From: Agaricus subrufescens
Lineage: Eukaryota > Basidiomycota > Agaricomycetes > Agaricales > Agaricaceae
Direction: 5' to 3'
DNA: 64,000 bases
Assembly (NCBI GenBank): GCA_029945375.1
Contig: CM057060.1
Span: 2,108,001 to 2,172,000 of the forward strand
Part shown: one piece after another, positions 51,457 to 62,200 of the stretch
How the letters are laid out: every line of letters starts with the position of its first letter
How positions within the stretch are numbered: the first letter of the stretch is position 1
Notes under the pieces: generated by a model
Seen by the model: the letters and a program-made list of their open reading frames with translations, nothing else
Database searches by the model: none
What the model was told of the DNA's origin: nothing
Position numbers and translations under genes: made by a program

Positions 51457-54400
51457 GTGGCTGAAGTATGCAAGGATAGTCTACAAAAGGTACAAGATGA
51501 GTTAATACAGTATGCAAAACCTTTATGTAAAAGTGCCATAGATACTCCCTTACCACCACTCTGGGAAATCAACCACGAAATCCTGCTCATCGATCCATCA
51601 AAACGCTATAGCTGGAGGCCGTTGTGTTGTCCTGACGCTTTGCTAGGATTATGGTTAGATAAAAAGAGGTGGTATGTGGAGAGTGGGCAATGGAAGCCAA
51701 TGCCTGTAGCAAACGCTGTACCTATGCTGCTACTGCCTAAACTGCACAAAGCAGGAGAACCAATAAAACTACGTACTGTAGTAGATTTGAGGGAGAGGAA
51801 TGTGAACACCAAGAAGCTCTCCTTGCCCCTGCCCAAAATTGACTCTATCCTGAGGAAAGTCGCATCAGCTAAGTATCGTAGTTCAATAGACCTTATGGAT
51901 GCATACAAACAAATATGCATTAAACCTGAGCATGTCCCGCAAACTGCTATGGAAACCCCTAATGGAACAATGATTAGCAAAGTAATGCAACAAGGAGACT
52001 GCAATGCTTCGGCGACCTTCCAAATGATCATGACAAGTATCTTTGCACCATACATTGGTGTCTTCCTAGAAGTATATCTAGATGACATATTCATATTCTC
52101 AGAGACACTGGTACATCATGAGAAACACATACACTTAGTGATTGATTTGTTGCAAAAGAATTGTTTCTTTGTCAGTGAAAAGAAACTTCATTTTCTTCAG
52201 AAAGAAATGAAGATACTAGGCTGCTTAATCAAGGATAATGGTATTAGGATGGATCCCGATAAAGTCGATGCCTTGTCAAAATGGAAGGCACCCACAAACC
52301 GGGACCTACTGCGGGGATTTCTGGGATCCGCCGGGTATCTGGCAGATGACATCAATTGTGTCCAAATACCTATGGGAATTTTGACAGAATTGACTGGTGA
52401 TACAGTGCCATTTCAATGGGAATATACACACCAACGGGCCTTTGACAACATAAAGCAGATGGCCGTAGCCTGCAAAAACCATCACCAGCGACCGCTGAAG
52501 TATGGAATGGGAATGGAACAAGTGAATGTAGTTACCAATGGATGTGTTACTGGAATTGCTGGAGTGGTGAGTCAGGGCAACGACTGGAAGAAGGGCATTG
52601 TAGCCGCATTCTACTCCGCAAAACTGAATCCAGCCCAGCAGAATTACCCTGTTCATAAAATAGAAATGTTAGCAGGCCTAGAGACGATGCTGAGACATAG
52701 AGACATCTTACAAGGTGTTCACTTTACATGGTTCACTGATCATAAGGGCTTAATCAATCTGTTTCATCAGAAAGATTTATCTCCCTGCCAGGCGTGTTGG
52801 ATGGAGAAACTATCCCAATTCAATTTTGAAATCGAATATGTGCCGGGGACAGAGAATATTCTGTCAGATGCCTTGTCCAGGATCTACTCCAATGAGAAGG
52901 CCAGGACAGTCCGCGCCCATAGTGAGTACACATATCACGATGTCATTGATGAAGACAGTGCAGCTCTGCCAGAGATAATGCGACCTGTCTTGGTGTCTTC
53001 AGAAGGAAAAGCATCCTTGCTATCAACAGGGGGAGGTAGAATCCAGCAGAACGGTCAACGAGTAACAGAGGGCGTATCAATGACCCAACATGTGAAGGAC
53101 CAGCCAGTTGAGGGTATGGCCTTGGGACTCAGACAGTCTGCACATCTGAACGGACGGATGGGATACAGGTGTTTCCTCCTACCAGAAGGAAAGGAGGGCA
53201 GGAATCAGGATACAAGTGAACAACGAAAAGTCAAGAACTCACCACGCAAGATCAAACCAAAGGAAAAAGAGGACATTGAACACGAGAAACTCACTTTAAG
53301 GATACCAGCCATGAAGGAAAAGCCTCACCTACAGGAACCACTCACAATCAATGACACACTGAAACATCCGCAGCATGAGAAACTCAATAACAGCAATAGG
53401 GGTCTAGAACCACGGGAACCCGAAATTAAGACTCCTATTACTCCAATGGTGCTCCTGACCAACAATGCTCAAGGCATTAATATAGCTGACTCAATCAAAG
53501 GGAAATATTTGGAAGATGAAACATTCAAAATAATTGTGGAAAGACCTAAGGAATATAAGAACTTTGAATGGAAAGATAATCTACTATACATCAAGCTAGA
53601 CAGACAACTCATTCTGTGTATACCTGACATAACAGTCAATGATTGAAGACTTTGTGAAATATTAATCTTTGAAGCTCATACTCTACTCGTGCACTTAGGC
53701 ACCAAGAAAACGCTCTCTTATCTAAGAGATTTCATCTGGTGGAAAAGTATGGCCAAGGAAACTTTGACATTTTGCAAAACATGCATAATGTGCAAAAGGA
53801 GCAAACCCTCGAATCAGAGGCCCTACGGACTACTTAACCCTCTTAAAACTCCTTCAAGGCCTTGGGAGAGTATTGGCATTGATTTTGTTGGACCACTACC
53901 TGAATCCCAAAATAGAAATGGTAGATTTGATATGATCATGGCAGTAATAGACCACCTAACTGGTATGGTTCATCTCATCCCTAGCCGACAAACATTCAAT
54001 GCCAGGGAAACAGCTGAACTACTATTCAGCAAAATATATTGGCTTCACGGCTTACCAAAATCAATAATAAGTGACAGAGACTCTCTATTTAACAGCACAT
54101 TCTGGAAACACCTCCATGAACTTATAGGCACCAAAATTTACATGTCTAGCGCTTATCACCCCGAATCTGATGGGGCTACTGAACGAGCCAATAGGACAAT
54201 CACTCAAATGATACAACAATGCATTTTCAATGACCAGAAAGATTGGGTAACAAAATTACCTGCTGTTGAATTTGCCATTAATTCTGCAAGATCTGAGGTT
54301 ACTGGGTATGCACCTTTCTTCCTAAATTACGGTCACCTACCTTGCACTTTCTTGTGGGACTCGATCAAGGAAAAAGAATATCTGGGGGTATTGAAGTTTG

Positions 54401-55137
54401 CTGCGAATTTGAAACTAGCAATAATTGGTGCACATGATAGCATCTTAGCACACTGAGTAAAGGAGATAAAAAATGCCAACAAGAGACAACTACCATCTCC
54501 ATTTGAAGTGGGTGACTTAGTCTACATCTCGAGTAAAAATCTATCTATACCCAAGGGACTGGCACAAAAATTCTTCCCCAAATTTGTGGGGCCATATCTG
54601 ATCACACAGAATTTCAATAATGACTCATATCAAATTGGCATCTCAAAAGAACTGAAGCAGAGAGGTGTACATGATGTTTTCCATTCATTGTTACTCAGAA
54701 TACATGTGCCAAACAATGATCGCCTATTTCCCAACCGATCTGAAACAACAATTTGGGAAAATACTGGCCAAGAATGGTCTGTATCTCATATTAAGTCTCA
54801 TTCAAGCAAGCATCAGGAAGCACTATTTGAGATTGTCTGGAAATCAGGCGACGTCACCTGGTTGCCCTATTACAAGGTGGATCATCTATCCACTTTAAAT
54901 CAATACTTCAAAACATGTGGAATAAGCGACATAAACAAACTTGTGGATGACAAAGGAGATGCTCACATTGACAATGTACAGGTCCTGCTCAGACACATAG
55001 ACCTTGGAAACATATTTAATGAACTAGATGATGATCTCCAAGACATGTATCAAGTTCCATCCCTATCCACTAACTTTTCTTTCCCAACAGAATCATCTGA
55101 CTCACCCATTCCTCACACTATGCCCAAAGTCAACTAG
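51457..55137 (+). pseudogene. Gypsy-K Pol: RT, RNase H, integrase, chromo-like domain
   Basis: RT: VVDLRERNVNTKKLSLPLPK, IDLMDAYKQICI, catalytic YLDD (52075-52086). RNase H: HKIEMLAGLETMLRHRDIL, FTDHKGLINLFHQKDLSP, ILSDALSRI. A ~230-residue charged spacer (about 52890-53600) follows. Integrase zinc region (HLGTKKTLSYL, CKTCIMC), then DDE core: GIDFVGPLP, IISDRDSLFNSTFW, YHPESDGATERANRTI. C-terminal GPY-like KFVGPYLITQNF and a chromodomain-like ALFEIVWKSGDVTWLPYYKV. Nonsense: TGA 53644 and 54454, TAG 55135. Confidence 0.88.
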
Positions 55138-55935
55138 CATGCCCCGAAATCCTTGGTCAACACCCTCAAAAATAACTTCCCTTTCATATATGCTTGGGAA
55201 CTCACCTTTTGGACTATCAAAGACAATACAGATCCTGACTACGCTACAAAACCTCCAGTCTACCATCACTTCTCCCCCGCTCTGATGCAGTCCTACAATA
55301 TCTTTGACGCTCAAATTAGGAAGGGAAACTACACTACCACCCAACCTATTGGGTACTCCGAGTTCACTTGCATCTTCAATAATCACCAAAACACCTTTTT
55401 CAGATACTCTTATTGGAGCAAACATGACTCTCGTTGGGTCACTCCCGTCAATTGCCAGCCTATCACATTTAATGACCTCAACTTACTTCCCTTTGCTCTT
55501 GCCGTTCCCCAGGCCAAGAACAACACTTTAATGGACCTGGGCTTGGCTGACTTCAATGGTCATATGAAGGACAATGCCATTGTAAACATGACTCGTGTCA
55601 TCATTAGCAGCACAATCAGAAAGGAAAACAAATATGCAGAACAGAGCAGTTATGGACCTAGTAGAACCAGAGGTAGAGGAGGATTCAGGAGAGCTAGAAA
55701 TGGCCCCTATGACAGGAGACCTCGCCAATACTTTGAGGACAACAAAATTAGCATTCCCTCATCCATTCCTGGTTCACCTACACTTCATTCTCTATCCAAA
55801 TTTGACGGCATAATTCCCAACAATTCCCCTACCAACAATCACATTAATAGCAAAACTATAGACCCAACTAGGCTTACCAACTCCGAAACCGGTGGAATGG
55901 AAGGGGGCAGTGATCTAATGTTGATTCATATGTGA
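55138..55935 (+). pseudogene. Gypsy-K C-terminal extension of unknown function, RG-rich end
   Basis: In the same frame as pol, directly after the TAG at 55135, so probably part of the ancestral polyprotein. About 265 residues: YAWELTFWTIKDNTDPDYAT, VYHHFSPALMQSYNIFDAQI, NTFFRYSYWSKHDSRWVTPV, then SRTRGRGGFRRARNGPYDRR and a Ser/Pro/Asn-rich tail. No membrane segment, so not envelope-like. The Arg/Gly patch suggests nucleic-acid binding. I do not recognise the domain. Confidence 0.6.
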
Positions 55936-56047
55936 ATAAGTTTCAATCCTTCTAATCTTCTATCTTGAGAAGAAATCTATTTTTCACTATTCTCTATTCT
56001 TGATTATTTCATTTAAAAATGCTCTCTAGCGAGCCTTGGAGGGCATA
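55936..56047. other. Gypsy-K 3' noncoding region
   Basis: AT-rich, ending in gccttggagggcata immediately before the 3' LTR, the likely polypurine tract. Confidence 0.6.
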
Positions 56048-56242
56048 TGTAGCACCAGCTATATAAATACCGATATTTGTTATTTGTTTCTTTTGACATA
56101 GCTTAGACAAACAGTTGCTAGATATATAAACCTTGACCCATTGTTTGTCTTAGCTAGATTTTCTTAAACCAATAGTTTTAACCTGTCAATTTCTCTGACC
56201 GAAAGTCTCTCGTGTAGTGTAACCATCATTGCTTGCATTACA
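56048..56242 (+). repeat. Gypsy-K 3' LTR (195 bp)
   Basis: TGTAGCACCAGC ... TTGCATTACA, same length as the 5' LTR, followed by the target duplication CTTTC. Confidence 0.88.
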
Positions 56243-56247
56243 CTTTC

Positions 56248-57005
56248 CCATCTCTAAACTTAATATTGCGCAAATACATTTGTTGGAAAGCCCTTAACAA
56301 GGGCTTTCTATCAATGTGCATTCCATTTGGAGGAGCCCAAAAATGTGCTCACAATAGTCCTTTTTGTGCCCAGGAAAAGCACTGCCATATCAGGCAATTT
56401 GCTGCTCAGTACCACATAATATTGTATACATACAGACATATTATATATATTATAGTATATTTCAAGTTTCATAGAAATTGAGCCAGCCAATGACCAGCAA
56501 TTGAGCAACCATTTATTGCACTACCACTCTGATGGGACTGATGGGATTGTTGATGGAATCATTGATGGGATTGTTGATCGGAGGAGTGATGCACTGATGG
56601 GATTGTTGATGGGAGGAGTGATGGTGATGGCAGAAATGATGTATTGATGAACAAGATTGATGCCTAGATTAGCTTTTGATGTCCTAATTGCCTATTGATG
56701 GCCAGAATGATGGGGAAAATGATGGGTAATGAAATGAAAATGGTTATGAAGATATGTAATAATTGAAGAAATCTATTGGAACAATGAAGAAATGATCATG
56801 AAGGTATGCAATGAATGAAGAAATCTATTAAATTGATGAAGGAATAGTTATGAAAGTATGCAATGAATGAAGAAATCCATGGGAAGGATACATAATGAAT
56901 GAAGATTCTATGGGTAGAGTCATTGGGAAGTTATGATATGAAAGGTTGTTGGGAATAATGAAGTTGCTATCATTGGATACACCCAATAATAATGATAAAA
57001 AGTGC
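56248..57005 (-). repeat. Foldback right arm, outer part
   Basis: Continues the right arm beyond Gypsy-K and its CTTTC duplication, ending at 57005. Mirrors 42158-42895 with scattered differences and small indels in the subrepeats. Confidence 0.78.
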
Positions 57006-58106
57006 TAGCTACTAGTGAACACTTGTGGTTCAGGAGCATTAGTGGTAGAACTTGTTGTCATGGCATTTGCAGATGTTTGTGTGGCTGGCCTGTTGGTTGA
57101 CAACCTGTCACCTCACCAGGTTCCAAAACCAGGAGGAAATTGACCTTGTTTCCCTCTGCTGGGCCAGTAGCGGTTCTCTATGGTGTGACTGGTTCAGTTG
57201 CAATTGGGGTTTGTGCATTTAAGATTAGACCAGTCCCATCTACAATCACAGGAATTCCTCTGAGTAGATGTTTGGAGCACAGATGTTGAACTTTGCAGAT
57301 TAGTGACTCTGTTATGGCTGATCCTTGCCCAGTGTACCATCAGTTAGCTAATGGTGCCCCGTGATGACTGACTGGTATAGAGTGTTGCGACAATAGGGTC
57401 CCAAGAGCTAGGCAGGGCATGTAGAAGTAGGGTCCAGAAAGCTTTATCATTGATGGTTGAACTGAGCACAGTAGCATTAGACCATCTGGTGTGCATTTGT
57501 GATATGAAAGTGGTAAAGTCTTCACCATCTGTACAGGTAGTGCTGTGCAAGATTTCTTCAGCATTTAGGATTGCGATCTCTGATGCAACTTCATAAGTGT
57601 CTGTATAAGATTTCTATGCATCTGCTGCAAGCTGCTAATGTTGATTCCCAACCCAACAGGATTGGTTGTGTTGTAAATGAGTAGGCCCATGGTCCACACA
57701 TTCCTAACCTTCCATTCATTTGGGGTAGGTGTGATGGACTCCCAAGGGGATTCTGTGGTCTGTGGTGGCAATGCCAGTGCTGAAGGTGGTAAAGGGGTAG
57801 TAGACAGACTGGTGGTTGTAGTGCCAGTCATAGCTGCTGTGACAGGTGCAACAGCACCACCAGTTGGTGGTGGTGCAGGTTGTGGAGCCATTGAAGGGGC
57901 AGGAATGGTTTTGTCAAGATATCTGGAAACCCCCCTAAGATTGGCCACTATGGTGATCAGATTTTTCCAGGTCACTCAGTTAAGACTGTTGAACTTGGCT
58001 GTCTCAGTGAACATGGGAGGTGCACTTCCACTCATATTGGACATGTTTGGATGTAAAAGTCAGGAGTATGTCAAAGTAAGTTTTTGTGTAAAAATCTTTT
58101 GAGCCA
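57006..58106 (-). pseudogene. Copia-G Gag
   Basis: Minus-strand frames give RGVSRYLDKTIPAPSM (N-terminal, about 57920), a Pro/Thr-rich stretch, TPNEWKVRNVWTMGLLIYNT, then after a frame change TFISQMHTRWSNATVLSST and LLHALPSSWDPIVATLYTSQ (copia gag domain), and a degenerate knuckle CNRTSHTIENRYW..GKQGQF with its third Cys changed and stops in it. Ends EPQVFTSS at the foldback border. The first ~80 bp after the PBS is leader. Confidence 0.75.
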
Positions 58107-58118
58107 GGGCCCATAACC
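58107..58118 (-). promoter_or_regulatory. Copia-G primer-binding site
   Basis: GGTTATGGGCCC next to the LTR, identical to the sites of Copia-A, D and I. Confidence 0.75.
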
Positions 58119-58630
58119 TAAAGAGATATAGCTCAGCATTGATGACAATTTGTCAAACACTGTATATTCACCTAAAGAGATATAGCTACCAGAGATTGTT
58201 AGATACAGGGGTAAACTAGAGTAGAAGTACTCACCTCAGCATTGACAACAATTTGTTGAACACTGACATGTACAGCATAAAGTTCTATGTATTTCTACTT
58301 CAGCAGAATGGCAAGAGAAAAACTATATAGTCATAAGAGCATGAATGAATTGTGAGGCTTGAATTTAAGTTTAAAATGTCTGAGACAATGAAGAGCAAAA
58401 AGAAAGTAAAAATAGAATATCAGGAAAGGGAATAATCTTTACACAAATGTGTGTACTGAAGTATGTTCAATAGTTCCAACCTTGTCCTTACTGCCTGGAG
58501 ACCTGAAGACCTCAAATCTCTGGGTCTTCCACTCCCCCACTCACAGTGTCTGAGATTGCAGAGTAGTACCTATACTCCACACCTTTACCTACCTGGCACC
58601 CAGAGGAGAGAATGTCTGTTCAAGCAAACA
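58119..58630 (-). repeat. Copia-G 5' LTR (512 bp)
   Basis: On the minus strand it starts TGTTTGCTTGAACAGACATT and ends ATATCTCTTTA before the PBS. It contains two interleaved direct repeats (acctaaagagatatagct twice; cagcattga..acaatttgt twice) whose borders resemble splice sites (donor GAG|GTGAGT at 58234, acceptor CTTTAG at 58172). Ends one base from the Copia-I LTR. Confidence 0.78.
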
Positions 58631-58631
58631 C

Positions 58632-58962
58632 TGTTAGAATAGTACATTGATGCTTACAAAGCTCTGTACAAATTATGATTTATGCATAGCATCTATTTAT
58701 GGATGCTTCTATTGTTCCGTTGTGATGCAATCTATTATTGCTCCAACAATTATGCATGGACACTTACGCGTCCTATTATGATGAATATTTTTTGTCTATG
58801 CGCACAGCCTCCTAGAGTAGTATATAAAGGCCTGTGTATCTTGTAAATAATCATACAGTTCTCTCGTCTCTCATCGCCCTCGTCGTATTACTCGTCCTCA
58901 AGCTACTTCTGTCAGTAAGTCTATCAGCTCACTGCTATGCGTGTGTCGCTGCTGTCTTAACA
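58632..58962 (+). repeat. Copia-I 5' LTR (331 bp)
   Basis: TGTTAGAATAG ... GTCTTAACA, with TATATAAAGG at 58821-58830. A splice-like donor CA|GTAAGT (58915) pairs with an acceptor AACAG| formed across the LTR/PBS border (58963), 49 bp apart. Confidence 0.88.
58821..58830 (+). promoter_or_regulatory. TATA box of Copia-I LTR
   Basis: TATATAAAGG, 142 bp before the LTR end; transcription would start around 58850-58860. Confidence 0.7.
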
Positions 58963-58974
58963 GGTTATGGGCCC
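58963..58974 (+). promoter_or_regulatory. Copia-I primer-binding site
   Basis: GGTTATGGGCCC directly after LTR-terminal CA; copia-type site for an internal fragment of initiator tRNA-Met. Confidence 0.78.
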
Positions 58975-59211
58975 CGATCGCCTGTTCACTCTGTGCATCC
59001 ACGTTGCACGATGTTGAAAGGGTTGATCGACCTACCTGAACGATGTACCGAGGCCTCACCCCGCCTTTGTTTGAAGTGTGCTACACCAAGCACCTTCCCC
59101 GTTCATGGTCTACACCCTCTCTGCAGGCGAGAAGGAGCTTCAGCCTATCTGACGCAGTGCACTCTGTGCTATGCTCGATACTGATTGTGTCTCACACAGA
59201 CACTCGAATCA
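58975..59211 (+). other. Copia-I 5' leader
   Basis: About 240 bp between PBS and the gag ATG. It has short upstream frames but no feature I can assign; expected to hold dimerisation/packaging signals by analogy with other elements. Confidence 0.5.
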
Positions 59212-62200
59212 ATGGCCCCAGCTGTACTCCCCCTTCTCAACACTGTTCCCGTCCTCACCGGAGCGGAGAACTATGACTCTTGGAAGCGCAGTATGCGCAA
59301 CATCATGACGCTTCTCCAAGATCCATTGAGTGATGCCTCCGCTCTGGATATGATTGATGACAACGTCGTAGCCACTACGGATGCTGACGAAGTCAGGAGA
59401 AGAGCTCATACTCAAAAGCTTGCCATAGCTGCTATGCACTGCCGTATCGCTGAAGGGCTAATCACCATTCAGTATACTGGCATTCGTGATCTCTGGGTCG
59501 CCCTCGAGAACACTTATGGCACAGCCGGGCCGGCTGGCATCTACGCGATGTACCAGCAGACCCTGGGATTCTCGATTTCTGGATCGAAAGATCCATCGGC
59601 AGAAATCGCCCAACTTGAGTTGATCTACAACCGTCTTGAAACCGCCGGAGTCAATATTCCCGCACTAGTTCGTGCGATGACTCTTCTCGGATCTGTTCCG
59701 AATAATTGGAACATTGCATCCTCCTTCCTTGCCGCAAAGTCCTCAGTTACTGATGTGACTTATCAGGCCGTTCGCGCTGCAATCCTCACGGAATTCAACC
59801 AGCGCAAGAACGCCCAGGTTCAAGCGAACCGCTTCTCTGGCATTAAGCGGAACAACAACGCTCCGCAGTGGAAACCGCAAGGTGGAAACAACCAGCAGCA
59901 GCAGAAGCAGCAGCAGCAGAAGCCTCACGGCCAACAGCAGCAGCAGCAACAGCAGCAGCAATCCGGGAATAACCAAAACCCGGATCAGCCAAAGAAGAAA
60001 ACTCGCCGCGGTAAACGCAAGGACAACCAGACCGCTAAGCAAGCTGATCTGGCGCCCACTACTGGCATAGAAGAGTACTCGGCACAATCGTGCACCCAAT
60101 TTGCATCCCCTGCTATCTTACACTCCGGGATCCCCCTCGCAGCTCGTCTTTCATATCAGGTCACATCTGACCCTCGCCCTCGCCCAGCATTCCGTCCTTA
60201 TCCAATTGGACGCTTCGAAACGGCTAAGGCGCGAGTAATCGCTCAAAAAGACAAGGAGCTCGCTGAAAAAGCGGCCGAGATGGAGATCGATCCCGTCGAT
60301 GCAGTGATCGAAGAATACGAACCCTCCGGAATGGAGGACGATTCGGTCTCTATCGGATCCTCCCGGTATGTCACTAACGAATCCCCTAATCGGGTTGATA
60401 CTAATGAAGAACTACAGTGCTGGATCTCCCACGCTTTACATGTAGACCAGCCTGTATTAAATAGTTCTCAATATCATGCATGCGTCGCTTCCACTAGCAC
60501 CGAGCAAAAGAGTGACAATGAGTGTTCTAAATGCAGGGGTAAACAGCCTGCAAACCCCAACTATACGACCGAATGGCTCCTCGACTCAGGCGCATCGTGC
60601 CACTTCACATGCGACCTTGATGACTTTGTCGAGTACGAAAAGGGAAATTTCGGAATAGTCGGAACTGCTGAAGCGGATAAGATCCTTCCAATAACCGCTC
60701 GTGGAACCGTCATGTTCGAGCATGAAGTCGTTGACCCAAAAACGGGTGAAGTCACCCTATTGACTTCAACAATCTCACCGGTAGCCTATGTCGCCGGTAT
60801 GGGGGGCCGGATCCTATCCACCAACACATTCTTACAAAATGGTGCGACTGTGATCGGCAACGACAAACGTACAACCTTGTACGACCCAAAAGGGAAACCC
60901 ATCCTCACCGCTACGGCGACTGGTGGATGTTGTGGTAGTAATCTACACTACGTGTTCACACGTGTCTTCAAACAAGTTGGCACAGTGAACCGATCTGTCC
61001 ACGATCCGTCTTACGAGATCTGGCACCAAAGGTTCGGTCACATCTCTGATGAAGCTCTGAAAAGAGTACCGAACTCCTCGAAATCACCACCCAAGATTGA
61101 TTTCCCCCGGTCGAAACGGACATGCCCAGGTTGCGCTCTTGGCAAGCAGCACCAGAAGTCCTTCCCGGAAAATTCCAAACGAGCTTCTAGCTACGGCGAA
61201 TTGATCCACTCGGATCTTCTTGAATTTCCCATTCAATCGTACCACAAATACAAATGGGTAATTACGTTCCTAGACGACTATTCGTCAGTCGGCACCATTG
61301 CCCTTCTTAGAAATAAGTCGGACGCATTCAAAGCGCTAAAAGACTTTGTTGCGATGATAAAAAATCAGCACAATACTTCAGTTAAACGCATTAGATCTGA
61401 TAATGGTGGCGAATACATGTCCTCGGACATGACGAATTTCTTTAACTCGAATGGAATAATACACGAGACAACCGCTCCTCACGCGCACCAACAAAACGGT
61501 CGCGCTGAGAGATTAAATCGAACCTTGCTCGATAAGGCAAGAGCCATGCTACAACATGCATGCTTCCCTGATTCTTACTGGGAGTTCGCTATACAATGCG
61601 CAGTGCATGTTTATAACCGCACGCCCATGCGACGTCTCGAATGGAAATCACCATATGAAAAATGGTGTGGTAAAAAACCCGAGATTAACAACCTCAGGGT
61701 ATTTGGCTGTGGAGCGTATGTTTTCATACCCGAAGAGAAACGTGTAAACAAATTATCTCCTCGTTCCGAGTTGATGATTTTTGTGGGCTACTCTTCTGGA
61801 GGAGCGAACTACCAATTCATAAGGCATACTAAAAATAACGCCTTGTTCGTCTCCCCTTCCGCCATTTTCGAGGAGGACTATTTCCCAAAATGTCCCGAAA
61901 CAGATCCACGTGGTTACCCTAAGGCACCTCCGTCAACAAATAATGACGATGAATCTGATAATAGCGGAGATTCCCCTCCTGCTCCATATGGTTATGGGTC
62001 TGATCCTAAACCCTTACCACCTACGCCTCCTAAACCCCCTCACGGACCGTCTACACCGAGTTCGGGTCCCTCCAGACCCAGAACCCCAAGTCGTGCTCCA
62101 TCCCCGCAAAGGTCGCCTCCGCCTGCGCCTTCTCAACCATCTGCACCCGAACCCGGGCCAAGCAGTGGAAATCCGAGGAGATCTGGTCGCGAACGACGTG

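Larger units (their letters stand above)
44076..56242 (+). mobile_element. Gypsy-K: full-length Ty3/gypsy element, heavily mutated, with R3 and R4 inside
   Basis: LTRs of 195 bp (44076-44270, 56048-56242), perfect 5-bp duplication CTTTC (44071-44075, 56243-56247), one long gag-pol frame and a purine tract (ggagggcata) before the 3' LTR. After removing R3 and R4 with one 4-bp duplication each, the frame is continuous across both sites. Length without them is about 9.4 kb. At least ten nonsense codons, eight of them TGA. Confidence 0.9.
42158..57005. mobile_element. Foldback element with arms over 1 kb (2.7 kb without Gypsy-K)
   Basis: Left end GTACTTTTATCATTATTATT (42158) and right end, reverse complement GCACTTTTTATCATTATTAT, are inverted copies. 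The inverted match continues inward through 42158-42895 versus 57005-56248, and 42895-43310 versus 44075-43496. The centre is near 43400. Arms contain tandem subrepeats (ttcttcattcattgcatac units; cctcccatcaacaatcccat units). Flanked by TAGCTA on both sides (42152-42157, 57006-57011), either a 6-bp duplication or part of the palindromic ends. No transposase. It splits Copia-G gag from protease and contains Gypsy-K in its right arm. Confidence 0.8.
38815..58630 (-). mobile_element. Copia-G: Ty1/copia element carrying a four-level nest
   Basis: Minus-strand pieces: 5' LTR 58119-58630, PBS 58107-58118, gag 58100-57006, protease/zinc region 42157-41359, integrase and linker 39977-38815. The gag side ends ...EPQVFTSS and the protease side begins SYPSSVCVSCYQCPTTPPDP; joined without the foldback element they give one continuous frame, showing this is a single element. 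R2 interrupts the integrase. RT, RNase H and 3' LTR are missing: the sequence stops in the linker (VMKEKNVYCHC) at about 38815. Confidence 0.82.

Noticed and set aside
55138..55935. Envelope gene making Gypsy-K an errantivirus-like element
   Set aside because: No signal peptide or membrane-spanning segment; the end is Arg/Gly-rich and in frame with pol.
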